Source: JBCCTX01 sp965263105 (GTDB lineage: Bacteria > Bacteroidota > Bacteroidia > J057). From it: a stretch of 64,000 nucleotides of DNA. The notes under the pieces were generated by a model, which did no database searches, was not told the origin of the DNA, and was given only the letters and a program-made list of their open reading frames with translations. The stretch is from contig CBDHGL010000003.1 of the NCBI GenBank assembly GCA_965263105.1, positions 3,658,001-3,722,000 on the forward strand, written 5' to 3'. Positions 52,151-61,491 of this stretch are shown one piece after another. A program made the translations under genes and the position numbers. Positions within the stretch are counted from its first letter, which is position 1, and each line of letters begins with the position of its first letter.

Positions 52151-53560
52151 ATGAATCAAGTAGACATCGGATTGGTAGGCATGGGCGTGATGGGGCATAG
52201 CCTGCTCTTGAATTTATCAGATAGGGGCTTTTCTGTACTAGGAATGGATACAGACGCTGAAAAAGTTGCCAAGCTTCAAGAAGAAGCGGGAGATAGACAG
52301 GTATTTTTCACTACAGAAACCTCTTCTTTCGTCGCTCAGTTAACACTTCCTAGAAAAATATGGTTAATGGTTCCAGCAGGTAAGATTGTTGACGCTGTTA
52401 TTGACCAATTACTTCCCTTTCTGTCTGAAGGAGATCTCATATTGGATGGGGGCAATTCCCATTATTCTGATACCCTGAGAAGGGCTGAAAAGCTTAAGGA
52501 TCGGTCCATCCATTTTTTGGGAGTAGGTGTTTCGGGAGGGGAAGAAGGAGCAAGGTTCGGACCTAGTATCATGCCAGGCGGGGACATAGAAGCCTATTCC
52601 CATATTCAACCTTTTTTGGAAAGTATCGCTGCAAAAGTTGATGAGGAACCCTGTGTTACTTACCTGGGAAAGGGGGCTGTGGGGCACTACGTAAAAATGG
52701 TTCACAACGGGATTGAATACAGCTTAATGCAGCTCATTTCTGAGACATACGATCTAATGCATCGTGCCTTGGGAATGGGAAATGAGGAGATGGCAGAAGT
52801 TTTTGCAACCTGGAACTCTGGAAGGCTGCAGTCCTTTCTCGTTGAAATATCAAGAGATATCCTTAGGGAAAGAGACCCCTTAAATCCGGAAGGATATCTG
52901 ATCGATCAGATCTTGGATACCGCTAAGCAAAAAGGGACGGGGAAATGGACTTCTCAAACAGCTCTGGATCTTGGTGTCCCCATTCCCACTATAGATGCAG
53001 CAGTGATGTTTCGCTACTTATCTGCACGGAAAGAAGTTCGTAAAAAATATGCTGGGCCCAGGAAGGCTATCACTCCTTCTGACGCTCAAGAGGGGATACT
53101 TGTGCACCTAGAGAAAGCCTTATATGCCGCTTTTATCGTAGGATATGCTCAAGGCTTCGAGTTGATGAAGGAGGCCTCTAATGAGTTTGCCTTTGAACTG
53201 GACTTGAAAAGTGCCGCGCGAATCTGGCGAGGAGGCTGCATCATTCGAGCCCAATTGTTGGAGGACATTTATTCATCTTTTTCGTCTTACCCAGACCTGG
53301 AAAACCTGATTTTTGCCCCTCCTTTCCAAAAAGAATTAAGAGGGGCCAGGCTATCTTTAGTTTCTCTCCTTCGCCTAGGCGTTTTCGCTCAGATTCCTGT
53401 ACCCGCTTTCAGCTCCGTGCTGTCCTATATCGATGGGTATTTCTCCGAACGCTTACCAGCTAATATGATTCAGGCCCAGAGGGACTACTTTGGTGCACAT
53501 ACCTACCAACGTACAGACCAAGAAGGAACCTTTCATACCAATTGGAATGAATCAAACTGA
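52151..53560 (+). CDS. gnd: 6-phosphogluconate dehydrogenase (decarboxylating)
   Basis: A 469-residue enzyme of the long, dimeric form. It has the NADP-binding loop GLVGMGVMGHSL, LDGGNSHYSDTLRR, GVSGGEEGARFGPSIMPGG, and VKMVHNGIEYSLMQ with the catalytic Lys. It oxidises 6-phosphogluconate to ribulose-5-phosphate, CO2 and NADPH. Its 3' end overlaps the zwf start by 14 bases. Confidence 0.97.
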   Translation: MNQVDIGLVGMGVMGHSLLLNLSDRGFSVLGMDTDAEKVAKLQEEAGDRQVFFTTETSSFVAQLTLPRKIWLMVPAGKIVDAVIDQLLPFLSEGDLILDGGNSHYSDTLRRAEKLKDRSIHFLGVGVSGGEEGARFGPSIMPGGDIEAYSHIQPFLESIAAKVDEEPCVTYLGKGAVGHYVKMVHNGIEYSLMQLISETYDLMHRALGMGNEEMAEVFATWNSGRLQSFLVEISRDILRERDPLNPEGYLIDQILDTAKQKGTGKWTSQTALDLGVPIPTIDAAVMFRYLSARKEVRKKYAGPRKAITPSDAQEGILVHLEKALYAAFIVGYAQGFELMKEASNEFAFELDLKSAARIWRGGCIIRAQLLEDIYSSFSSYPDLENLIFAPPFQKELRGARLSLVSLLRLGVFAQIPVPAFSSVLSYIDGYFSERLPANMIQAQRDYFGAHTYQRTDQEGTFHTNWNESN

Positions 53561-55037
53561 AAAAATGGTGGGGCCTACCCTGCTAGTAATTTTTGGAGGT
53601 AGTGGAGACCTTGCCATGCGCAAGTTGGTGCCTGCCTTATACAACCTCTACCTCGAGGGATGGCTCCCCGAAAAATTTGCCCTAATAGGAAGTGGAAGGA
53701 CTGAGTATTCCCAGGCTGAATACTGCGATTTTTTGAAAAAGGGAATTGAAAATTTTTCCCGTTCGGGCTTTCAGACAGATATATGGGAGGAATTCGCCCA
53801 AAAGATTACCTATCTCCCAGGAAGTGCCTTTGATGAGGAGCTATATAAACAGCTCGATAAAATCCTATGCGATTATGAAGGGGAGTGGGAAGAAGAAAAA
53901 GTCCAGCGCATCTTTTATCTTTCTGTTGCCCCCAGTTTAATGGAGCCAATAGCCTCTCGTTTGGGGAATTCTCAACTATGTTCTGATATCCATCATTCTC
54001 GACTAGTGGTTGAAAAACCCTTTGGCACAGACCTCGAAAGTGCGCAGGACCTCAACCAGAAGTTGTTACAGGTGTTTTCAGAGGACCAACTCTACCGGAT
54101 AGACCACTATTTGGGCAAGGAACCTGTTCAGAACCTGCTTGCCTTTCGCTTTGCTAATGCCTTATTCGAGCCGCTATGGAACCGAAATTACATAGATCAT
54201 GTCGAGATTACGGTAGCAGAAGAAATAGGAATTGGGGATCGGGGGGGATACTATGACAAGTCAGGCGCATTGAGGGATATGGTTCAGAACCACTTGTTGC
54301 AGGTATTATGTATGGTGGCGATGGAACCACCAATCAGTTTTGAGGCACGGGAGATACGAGACAAAAAATCAGAGGTATTGCGTGCTGTTAGGCCTTTTAA
54401 CCCCGAAGAGGTTGAAAAGTATGTTATTCGAGGTCAATATGGGAAGGCTGAGGGAATAAAGGCCTACCGAGAAGAAGAAGGGATTCCAGCCGATTCCCCT
54501 ACAGAGTCCTTTGTTGCCATGGCCCTCAATATAGATAACTGGCGCTGGCATGGTGTACCTTTTTACCTCCGAACTGGTAAACGACTCCCACAAAAGGTTA
54601 GTTATATCTCTATTCAATTTAAATCGGTTCCCTTTCCCGAATTACAACAACCCGGTACAGTTCCCGTCCACCCAAACCGACTCTATATTCAGATTCAACC
54701 CAAACCAGAGATTCGACTACTATTTTTTGCCAAGAAACCTGGAATCAAAATGGCGCTCAGCCCGGTAGATATGCGCTTTGAATATCAAGACGCCTATCAA
54801 GCTTCCAGCCCGGAAGCTTACGAAACCTTATTGCTGGATGCGATGGCGGGTAATGCCGCATTATACATGCGTGCAGACCAGGTAGAAATAGCCTGGAAAC
54901 TTATGATGCCAATTCTTTCGCATTGGAGTACTAATAAACCATCTGATTCGTTTCTGTATGAGCCAGGGTCCTGGGGACCTGAGGCCGCCAACCAGCTGTT
55001 GTATAAATCTGGAAGGCATTGGCAAGGCGCTTTGTAA
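53547..55037 (+). CDS. zwf: Glucose-6-phosphate 1-dehydrogenase
   Basis: A 496-residue enzyme; the start MNQTEK at 53547 puts the nucleotide loop VIFGGSGDLAMRKL near residue 15 as in the family. The next Met (53565) is also possible and would avoid the overlap with gnd. Also seen: VEKPFGTDLESA, the active-site RIDHYLGKEPVQNL, and YLRTGKRLPQK. It makes 6-phosphogluconolactone and NADPH, the entry step of the oxidative branch. Confidence 0.96.
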   Translation: MNQTEKMVGPTLLVIFGGSGDLAMRKLVPALYNLYLEGWLPEKFALIGSGRTEYSQAEYCDFLKKGIENFSRSGFQTDIWEEFAQKITYLPGSAFDEELYKQLDKILCDYEGEWEEEKVQRIFYLSVAPSLMEPIASRLGNSQLCSDIHHSRLVVEKPFGTDLESAQDLNQKLLQVFSEDQLYRIDHYLGKEPVQNLLAFRFANALFEPLWNRNYIDHVEITVAEEIGIGDRGGYYDKSGALRDMVQNHLLQVLCMVAMEPPISFEAREIRDKKSEVLRAVRPFNPEEVEKYVIRGQYGKAEGIKAYREEEGIPADSPTESFVAMALNIDNWRWHGVPFYLRTGKRLPQKVSYISIQFKSVPFPELQQPGTVPVHPNRLYIQIQPKPEIRLLFFAKKPGIKMALSPVDMRFEYQDAYQASSPEAYETLLLDAMAGNAALYMRADQVEIAWKLMMPILSHWSTNKPSDSFLYEPGSWGPEAANQLLYKSGRHWQGAL

Positions 55038-55102
55038 TCTGCAAAAATACCATAATGGCGGGTTATTAAAGTTGCTAGGTATTTACACTAGGATGATATT
55101 TT

Positions 55103-55825
55103 ATGAATAGAGAAATCTTTCCCAACGTTAACCAACTTGTTCAAAAAGCGGGAGAGCAGATTGTCGAGTGGGTCAAGCAGGATATTGAGGATAAGGGGCT
55201 TTGTAACCTTTGTGTCGCTGGAGGGAGTACCTTCACCCCCATCTATGAATACATTGTAGAGATGTATGAGGAGGAGGACTTTTGGGACAAGGTGCACGTG
55301 TTCTGGGGAGACGAAAGAGCCGTTTCCATCATGCATAAAGATAGCAATGTCGCCAATGTATTCGATGCCTTCTTAAATGATCTGGATATTCCTTCTTCTA
55401 ATATTCACATTATACAAGGCGCCAGAGAAACCACGGTAGCCTCCCAATTATACGAGAAAGAACTCCGGGAGCATTTTGCTCAAGCTGGGGGATTTGATGT
55501 TCTTCTGTTAGGAATGGGCTCAGATGGCCATACTGCCTCCCTTTTTCCTCATACAGATGCCCTGGACCAATCAGAACGTTGGGTATATCCCGTTGATAAG
55601 GAAGGGGTGAAACACGAGCGCATAACCCTTACTGCACCCTTTCTCAACAAGTCTCGCAAGGTTATGATGGTCGCCTATGGAAAGCGTAAGTCTGATGCTG
55701 TAGCCGCCGTTCTCAATGGAAAGCAGCAGCCTCAGGAATATCCTGCCCAACTCATCCAGCCCCAACAGGGAGAATTGTATTGGTTTCTGGATGAGAAGGC
55801 AGCAGGGAAAATGAGCGTATCATAA
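55103..55825 (+). CDS. pgl: 6-phosphogluconolactonase
   Basis: A 240-residue DevB/SOL-type lactonase. Seen: VAGGSTFTPIYE, VFWGDERAV, and LLLGMGSDGHTASLFPHTDAL with the catalytic His. It hydrolyses the product of Zwf to the substrate of Gnd. It is the last gene of the operon, convergent with exbD at a 20-base gap. Confidence 0.95.
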   Translation: MNREIFPNVNQLVQKAGEQIVEWVKQDIEDKGLCNLCVAGGSTFTPIYEYIVEMYEEEDFWDKVHVFWGDERAVSIMHKDSNVANVFDAFLNDLDIPSSNIHIIQGARETTVASQLYEKELREHFAQAGGFDVLLLGMGSDGHTASLFPHTDALDQSERWVYPVDKEGVKHERITLTAPFLNKSRKVMMVAYGKRKSDAVAAVLNGKQQPQEYPAQLIQPQQGELYWFLDEKAAGKMSVS

Positions 55826-55845
55826 TCGTTACGAAACAAAATTCC

Positions 55846-56403
55846 TTACAGCATTACCAAGCTATCCTGGATAGTGTATCGATCAATGGCATACTTTCTT
55901 GCGCCATTGATAGCGAATTCATCTAGGACATCAATCAAATTCTTGTAGGTAGAATTACCTTTTGGCTTGACCACGAATATGGGGTCCCAACATTCAGTTT
56001 TTTTATTAGCCCCTTTTGAACAAGGAGGAAGAGTTCCTTCGCCTATCAGATGTTGTTGTATGATCCTTCTAAGACTATTTTCATTTTCCATATCGAAACT
56101 AGCATTTCCAGTTTCTGGTAAAGTGATTCCTTTGTAAAAATATATTTGATTATTCTCAGCTAGAATAAGCGTCATGACTTTTTCCTCCGCAATGGGAATG
56201 TGGGTATCTTTGTGATTCCCTTTTGGGGGCATTGCCAATTCCATGATGGAGGTGTTAACCATGGTAGCAGTTAAAACAAAAAATGTAAGAAGCAGAAAGG
56301 CGACATCTACCATAGCTGTCATATCAATTTGGGTAGACTTTCGTTTTAAAGGAAAAGGCCTTTTCTTTTTTCTAGGGGTATGATTATTTTCTATCTGGGC
56401 CAT
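55846..56403 (-). CDS. exbD: ExbD-like biopolymer transport protein (copy 3)
   Basis: A 185-residue protein with one N-terminal membrane span. The proton-path Asp is present in IDMTAMVDVAFLLLTFFVL. The C-terminal periplasmic part matches the ExbD at 58206 closely (ECWDPIFVVKPKG versus NCWDPIFVLKPKD; LDEFAINGARKYAID versus LDEFAITEAPKYAID), so the two are paralogues. It lies five bases after the second tonB gene. Confidence 0.93.
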   Translation of the reverse strand: MAQIENNHTPRKKKRPFPLKRKSTQIDMTAMVDVAFLLLTFFVLTATMVNTSIMELAMPPKGNHKDTHIPIAEEKVMTLILAENNQIYFYKGITLPETGNASFDMENENSLRRIIQQHLIGEGTLPPCSKGANKKTECWDPIFVVKPKGNSTYKNLIDVLDEFAINGARKYAIDRYTIQDSLVML

Positions 56404-56408
56404 GTCAG

Positions 56409-57224
56409 TTATTTTATAAGTTTAAAGGAAAAGGGAATATTGACCCAAAATTTGATGGGCTTTTTCCCTTGGATGGCTGGGGTAAATTTCAAGTTGGGAA
56501 GTTGCGCTTCAACTGCCTTTTCCAGGATGGGATGAACTCCATTGAGTACTATATGCTGAAGGTAAGCTCCCTTTTCGTCAATTAGCACTCGAATTACCAC
56601 CTGGCCTTCTAACCCAATAGTTTGGGCAGAATGAGGATACCCAATAGCCTGAGAAATCTCTTTCATATTTAGTGCCCTTGGATGTTCATCCGGGTTAATG
56701 ATCGCATAGGGGTCTGGTTGGCCAGATTCCTGAATTACTTCTGGGATACCCAGTTCATCACCTGAGCCTTCATCGATGAATTCAATATTCTCTTCTCCAT
56801 CTTGATCGCTTAAGCCAATTATTGGAGCTTCTCGTAAGGTTTCCTGCTCATGAATAGTTTGGGTTTCAGTTAATTCTGTCTCAGGTTCAGGCTCTGGAAT
56901 ATGAGAAGAAAAAACTTTCACTCTTGGAGGAGATAACTTGGGAAGGGAGAGGGGAGGGGGGAGCTTCTTTATTAAAGGTAGAATATTGGGGGGGGCAATT
57001 TGTTCAGGTTTTTCCTTAGGGAGATCCCAAACCGGCTTCTCCAACCAGCCTAATTTAGAAGCAAGCAAGTGTGATGCTGGGATAGAAAGTGCTCCCAAAA
57101 CAGTGAGCAAGGTAGCGAGTAAGAGTACTTTCGGGTAGCGTTTGCGGAGTACATAGGCTCCATAGTTTCGTTCGCGGTGAGCAAATAGAATCTCAGTCAG
57201 ATCCGCTTTAATCGTCTGATTCAT
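56409..57224 (-). CDS. tonB: TonB-family energy transducer (copy 2)
   Basis: A 271-residue protein: cytoplasmic N-terminus (NYGAYVLRKRYPK), one membrane span (about 31-53), a Pro-rich periplasmic linker (about 75-115), an acidic stretch, and a TonB C-terminal domain (about 185-271: IGLEGQVVIRVLIDEKGAY, PNLKFTPAIQGKKPI). It is a clear paralogue of the TonB at 57327 but with a shorter Pro-rich part. It is separated from that copy by a strong terminator, so the tonB2-exbD3 pair may have its own promoter. Confidence 0.93.
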   Translation of the reverse strand: MNQTIKADLTEILFAHRERNYGAYVLRKRYPKVLLLATLLTVLGALSIPASHLLASKLGWLEKPVWDLPKEKPEQIAPPNILPLIKKLPPPLSLPKLSPPRVKVFSSHIPEPEPETELTETQTIHEQETLREAPIIGLSDQDGEENIEFIDEGSGDELGIPEVIQESGQPDPYAIINPDEHPRALNMKEISQAIGYPHSAQTIGLEGQVVIRVLIDEKGAYLQHIVLNGVHPILEKAVEAQLPNLKFTPAIQGKKPIKFWVNIPFSFKLIK

Positions 57225-57271
57225 AATAGGTTGTGTTTTCTATTAAGAGTCAGGCTAAGGGGAAATTCCAT

Positions 57272-57305
57272 AAAAAAAGCCGACTCAATCGAGTCGGCTT
57301 TTTTT
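57272..57305. terminator. Strong bidirectional terminator between the two tonB genes
   Basis: A perfect 15-bp stem (aaaaaaagccgactc / gagtcggctttttttt) around loop aatc gives a T-run on both strands. It ends the exbB-exbD-exbD-tonB unit and isolates the second tonB-exbD pair. Confidence 0.92.
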
Positions 57306-57326
57306 ATCTTCTAAGACTAAATAGTC

Positions 57327-58148
57327 CTATTGAATCAGCTTAAATGCAAAGGGAATGTTTACCCAGAATTGAATGGGCTTACCTCCCTGGATGGCAGGAG
57401 TAAAGCGGAGTTTGGGTAACTGAGCGGCAACTGCTTTTTCCAAAACGGGGTGTACCCCGTTGAGGATAATGTGGCGCCTGTATCCACCATTTTTGTCCAC
57501 TAGTACGCGAACAACCACGTTTCCTTCAATCCCAGCATCTCGTGCTACCTGTGGATAACCGATAGCCTGTTTTACTTCGCCCATGTTAACGGGTTTAGGC
57601 TCTTCTTCCACTACGATGAATGCATTTACATCGGGTTCCTTCTCTACAACCACTTCTGGGATGTCCCCTTCTCCTTCGATGTCTCCATCGATGAATCCTA
57701 CATCATCGTCACCTTCCTGATCTTCCAGGGCAATAACTGGAGCATCTTTTAACTCTTCCTGTTCATTGATAGTCTGCTCTTCGGGATCAATTTCCTCTTC
57801 AGGAGCGGGTTCAGGAATTTTGAAGGCTACCGTCTTGATCTGCGGTGGTGGGGGTTTGGGGGGAGGAGGTGGCGGTGGCTTCTCCTCATCAATAGGGGGC
57901 GGCGGTGGTAAGTCCTCCATGTTAATGACGACATTACGCGGCCCGCTGCTTTCTTCGACTTCTGCATTTAATCCCAGCGCCTTAGCGATGGAACTAGATG
58001 CTGGTATCATTGCGGTAATGAACAAACCTATAAGGGTAGAGTAAAGCAATATTTTAGGATAACGCTTTCTCAGAAAATAAGCCCCATAGCGCCGTTCACG
58101 GTCCTCAAATACCATTTCGTCGATATCTGCTTTTATTACTTGAGCCAT
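57327..58148 (-). CDS. tonB: TonB-family energy transducer (copy 1)
   Basis: A 273-residue protein with a cytoplasmic N-terminus (RYGAYFLRKRYPK), a membrane span (about 32-52), a long Pro-rich segment (DLPPPPPIDEEKPPPPPP, about 77-105), an acidic stretch and a TonB C-terminal domain (IEGNVVVRVLVDKNGGY, PKLRFTPAIQGGKPIQFWV). It transmits inner-membrane proton energy to TonB-dependent receptors such as the one at 27918. It follows exbD2 after 57 bases. Confidence 0.95.
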   Translation of the reverse strand: MAQVIKADIDEMVFEDRERRYGAYFLRKRYPKILLYSTLIGLFITAMIPASSSIAKALGLNAEVEESSGPRNVVINMEDLPPPPPIDEEKPPPPPPPKPPPPQIKTVAFKIPEPAPEEEIDPEEQTINEQEELKDAPVIALEDQEGDDDVGFIDGDIEGEGDIPEVVVEKEPDVNAFIVVEEEPKPVNMGEVKQAIGYPQVARDAGIEGNVVVRVLVDKNGGYRRHIILNGVHPVLEKAVAAQLPKLRFTPAIQGGKPIQFWVNIPFAFKLIQ

Positions 58149-58205
58149 AACGAAAGATATTTTTTTTAAAAATTGAAGTTGTGATTATACAAATTGTATT
58201 GTGTA

Positions 58206-58820
58206 TTATTCTGCCCCTTCACTTTCTGCATCATAATCATACTCACCAATAAGGATGAGGCTATCTACCTCCGTGAACTTATCAATAGCGTATTTAGGTG
58301 CCTCAGTGATGGCAAATTCATCTAAAAGATCGACTACATTCCGATATTTGGATACATCTTTGGGTTTGAGAACAAAGATGGGGTCCCAGCAATTGGAAAC
58401 GTCTTTGGTGCCTTTTGCACAGCGAGGAAGTCTACCATCTCCTTTGAGATGATTTTCAATAATCTTCCGGATACTTTCGTCTCCTTCAGATCCAAAGTTT
58501 GCTTCCCCCGTAGTAGCATCTCTGATTCCTACATAGTAATCAATCTCATCATTTTCATCCAAAATGATGGTCATGATCTTATTTTCGGCAATCTTTTGAC
58601 GGAGTTGCTCTTCCTCTTCAGGTGTATCTACCTTGGGAGGCATTGTGAGTTCCATAACCGCAGAGTTGGTCATGGTAGCCGTAAGTACGAAGAAGGTGAG
58701 GAGTAGGAAGGCTACATCCACCATCGCAGTCATATCAATCCGGGTGGACTTCTTTTTGGTTTTCGAGCCACCCTTTTTCTTATGACCACCACCTCCTCCT
58801 CCGGAATCTACATCAGCCAT
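58206..58820 (-). CDS. exbD: ExbD-like biopolymer transport protein (copy 2)
   Basis: A 204-residue protein with a Gly/Lys-rich N-terminus (SGGGGGGHKKKGG), one membrane span with the conserved Asp (IDMTAMVDVAFLLLTFFVL), and a periplasmic domain. It is paralogous to the ExbD at 55846. It sits 36 bases after exbD1 within the ExbB-ExbD-ExbD-TonB unit. Confidence 0.95.
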   Translation of the reverse strand: MADVDSGGGGGGHKKKGGSKTKKKSTRIDMTAMVDVAFLLLTFFVLTATMTNSAVMELTMPPKVDTPEEEEQLRQKIAENKIMTIILDENDEIDYYVGIRDATTGEANFGSEGDESIRKIIENHLKGDGRLPRCAKGTKDVSNCWDPIFVLKPKDVSKYRNVVDLLDEFAITEAPKYAIDKFTEVDSLILIGEYDYDAESEGAE

Positions 58821-58856
58821 AGTTGCTTGATTATTTTTTAATGAAACAAATTACAC

Positions 58857-59558
58857 TTAAAAACCAACATGAGGTCCCTCTTCTTCTACCTCGTAACCTG
58901 CTGGGCGATCTTCCAAAGCAGTTATTAAACTGAATTGGTTTATCTTCCAGTCCTGAAGGGTAGAAATTACCTGGGAAACTTTCTTATAAGGAGCTTCAGC
59001 ATCCCCTTTCACAGCGAAACGGAGCCGCTTCTTAAGCTCGGCAGGAAGTTCCTGGTTCCTTCTAATATTGGCCATACGTCCATATCTCACCCAATCCTTC
59101 AGGTCATTACCTGTCATGCGGGTGGAGTCGGTTACGATAGCACTCATGCCAGGGTGTTCAAACCCTCCCCTTTCTTCGTCATTTAGTTGTAGCCATTGCT
59201 GGAGGATTTGGAAAGGAATCCCAAAATTCTGCATCGTAGAAAACGTAGAAAGGTTTTCTCGTGTCAGTTGGAGATCTTTTTCATCGGCTCCTGCTGCTAT
59301 CTTCAAGGCTTCTTCCCGTATATCCGGATCGGAGAACCCTACGAACACCTTCCCATCTCTATCAACTTCAACACTCATAATGGCCGATTCTGGCAATTGA
59401 GTAGTGGAGATAGAAGAAGGGGTATCGATTTCAACGACGGATTCCTCACGAAATCGGGTTGTAGTAAGAATGAAGAAGGTCAGCAGCAAGAAAGCCACGT
59501 CCACCATGGCCGTCATGTCGATTGCGGGTGCCCCGCGCTTTGGTTTGTGAGCTGCCAT
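58857..59558 (-). CDS. exbD: ExbD-like biopolymer transport protein (copy 1, divergent)
   Basis: A 233-residue protein; the start MAAHKPKRG is chosen over an ATG 19 codons upstream because ExbD proteins begin just before the basic patch. It carries IDMTAMVDVAFLLLTFFIL with the proton-path Asp but its periplasmic part is unlike the other two copies (TTTRFREESVVEIDTPSS and later AVKGDAEAPYKKVSQVI). It may form mixed ExbD dimers with copy 2. It lies 82 bases after exbB. Confidence 0.93.
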   Translation of the reverse strand: MAAHKPKRGAPAIDMTAMVDVAFLLLTFFILTTTRFREESVVEIDTPSSISTTQLPESAIMSVEVDRDGKVFVGFSDPDIREEALKIAAGADEKDLQLTRENLSTFSTMQNFGIPFQILQQWLQLNDEERGGFEHPGMSAIVTDSTRMTGNDLKDWVRYGRMANIRRNQELPAELKKRLRFAVKGDAEAPYKKVSQVISTLQDWKINQFSLITALEDRPAGYEVEEEGPHVGF

Positions 59559-59640
59559 AAAATCTAGTTCTTTCTGGTATTTTCTTAATAGAGTAAATAA
59601 AAGGGCCAATTCCACACTGGCCCTATAAATTTACTAAAAA

Positions 59641-60543
59641 TTAATGTCTTACATCAAAGGTTTGTACGATACTGTACCCTGCTTCATCCATTGCATAGGT
59701 CATAGCATCGATCTTTGTTGTAAAGAAGTTGTATACCAGAATAGAAAGGGCAGAAGTGGTAATACCCAGGGCTGTATTGATCAAGGCCTCTGAGATACCC
59801 ACTGAGAGTTCGGCAGCGTTGGGAGCTCCCCCTTCACCCAGAGCGGAGAAGGCGCGAATCATACCCAGTACCGTTCCAATCAGACCAACCAGTGTTCCTA
59901 GAGAAGCGGTAGTAGCGATGATAGGAAGGTTTCTTTCCAACATGGGAAGTTCAAGCATAGTGGCTTCTTCAATCTCAGACTGAATAGCAACTTTCTTTTG
60001 CTCCTTTTCCATATTGGGAGTCTCCACCATTTCTTTGAATTTGCGGAGTCCTGCCTTGATGACATTACCCACAGATCCTTTTTGCTTGTCGCAAGCAAGG
60101 GCTGCAGCGTCAATATCCCCTTTGGCAAGCAGGCTTCTGACACGTTTGACAAAAACGTCGGTATTGCCTCGCCCTGTAGCGCTAAATATGGTGAATGCGC
60201 GCTCTATAGTAAATACGAAGAGAACCAGGGTTAGCGTCATACCAATAGGGATTACAAATCCCCCTTTGTAGATGAGCCCCCAAGTATTAGCAGGTTCATT
60301 GTCAGTACATTCGGGGGGCTCTTCACCCACACCTCCTGCATCAACCCACTCTTGGTATTCTTGTTGTGCCTTCTCTCCTTCTTGGAAGTTCGCACAGCTT
60401 CCGAAAAAGCCGTAAAATACCCAGTGGGCAACCACTGCGCATGCTACAATTGCTAGAAAGGGAAAGATAGCTTTAAAGGGGCTTGCCGGCTTAATTTGAG
60501 CCTCGCCCGAGTACTTCTTAGGTGATTGTTTTGTATCAGCCAT
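59641..60543 (-). CDS. exbB: ExbB/TolQ/MotA-family proton channel subunit
   Basis: A 300-residue inner-membrane protein. The first span is about 27-48, a periplasmic loop with Cys residues follows (CANFQEGEKAQ, ECTDNEPA), then a second span (IPIGMTLTLVLFVFTIERAF) and two closing spans with NLPIIATTASLGTLVGLIGT and GISEALINTALGI. ExbB pentamers with ExbD make the proton-driven motor for TonB. It is the first gene of the energy-transduction unit and the only ExbB in the window, serving up to three ExbD proteins. Confidence 0.95.
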   Translation of the reverse strand: MADTKQSPKKYSGEAQIKPASPFKAIFPFLAIVACAVVAHWVFYGFFGSCANFQEGEKAQQEYQEWVDAGGVGEEPPECTDNEPANTWGLIYKGGFVIPIGMTLTLVLFVFTIERAFTIFSATGRGNTDVFVKRVRSLLAKGDIDAAALACDKQKGSVGNVIKAGLRKFKEMVETPNMEKEQKKVAIQSEIEEATMLELPMLERNLPIIATTASLGTLVGLIGTVLGMIRAFSALGEGGAPNAAELSVGISEALINTALGITTSALSILVYNFFTTKIDAMTYAMDEAGYSIVQTFDVRH

Positions 60544-60645
60544 GTCTAAAAGCCTTTAATTTTTTGGTGACTTAAGGGTTAGAAATTAAGAATAATCGGA
60601 TCAAAAATATGGATATTCTGCAAAACTCAAAAAAAACTTATCGAA

Positions 60646-61491
60646 TTATATCATTTTAAGAAAGCCAATTTCCTTGTCGGTCAACCAACGCCATTTACCT
60701 CTCGGAAGGTTTTTTTTGGTTAAATGTCCGAGCATCGTCCGGTCTAGGGTAAGTACCTTGTAGCCCAAACTTTCAAACATTCTTCGGACAACTCTATTCC
60801 GGCCAATATGGATTTCTAGGCCAATTTGACGGTTTTCTGATCCTTCGATGTAGGCAATTTTATCCACCTTGGCGGGCCCATCTTCCAGCGCTACTCCTTC
60901 CAGAAGTTCCTCCAGATGCTCTGGAACTACGGGTTTGTCTAATTTTACTTTGTAAACTTTTCGGACCTTGTAGGAAGGGTGTGTAAGTTTTTTGGCCAAA
61001 TCGCCATCATTTGTGAGCAATAGAAGACCCGTAGTATTACGATCCAGTCTTCCTACAGGGAAAATTCGCTCCTTACTTACTTTGCTGAGACTATCCATAA
61101 CCGTATTTCTACCTCGAGGATCCTTTGCTGTAGTAATCTCATTTTTGGGTTTGTTGTACAACAAATAAACCTTTTTCTCTGGAAGAATTTTTTTACCCCT
61201 GTATTGTACCGTGTCAACTCCAGGGGTGACCTTGATACCCAGCGTTTGTACAACCTGACCATTTACCTGTACATCCCCGTTTTGTATGAGCAGATCTGCC
61301 TCCCTCCTTCCGCATATCCCACAATGAGCAATGTAGCGGTTGAGGCGCATAGGCTTATTTTCCTCTTCAAAATTTCTTGGAGAAGGAGAAGATTTCGAGG
61401 AGCGTCTTTCCCGTGAAGAGCCATGGGAGGACTTGGAGGAAGGGCTTTTAGCTTTCCTCTGGGGCTGGGGCTTGGGTTTCCGTTTCGACAT
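60646..61491 (-). CDS. rluB: Ribosomal large-subunit pseudouridine synthase (RluB family)
   Basis: A 281-residue protein (start MSKRKPKP; an ATG seven codons upstream is also possible). A long basic Ser/Lys/Arg-rich extension (about 1-45) precedes an S4 RNA-binding domain (RLNRYIAHCGICGRREAD) and the RsuA-type catalytic domain, with the nucleophile Asp in GRLDRNTTGLLLLTNDG. Also seen: VRKVYKVKL and GRNRVVRRMFESLGY. It probably modifies 23S rRNA. Its 5' end overlaps the scpB 3' end by 44 bases, implying translational coupling. Confidence 0.92.
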   Translation of the reverse strand: MSKRKPKPQPQRKAKSPSSKSSHGSSRERRSSKSSPSPRNFEEENKPMRLNRYIAHCGICGRREADLLIQNGDVQVNGQVVQTLGIKVTPGVDTVQYRGKKILPEKKVYLLYNKPKNEITTAKDPRGRNTVMDSLSKVSKERIFPVGRLDRNTTGLLLLTNDGDLAKKLTHPSYKVRKVYKVKLDKPVVPEHLEELLEGVALEDGPAKVDKIAYIEGSENRQIGLEIHIGRNRVVRRMFESLGYKVLTLDRTMLGHLTKKNLPRGKWRWLTDKEIGFLKMI

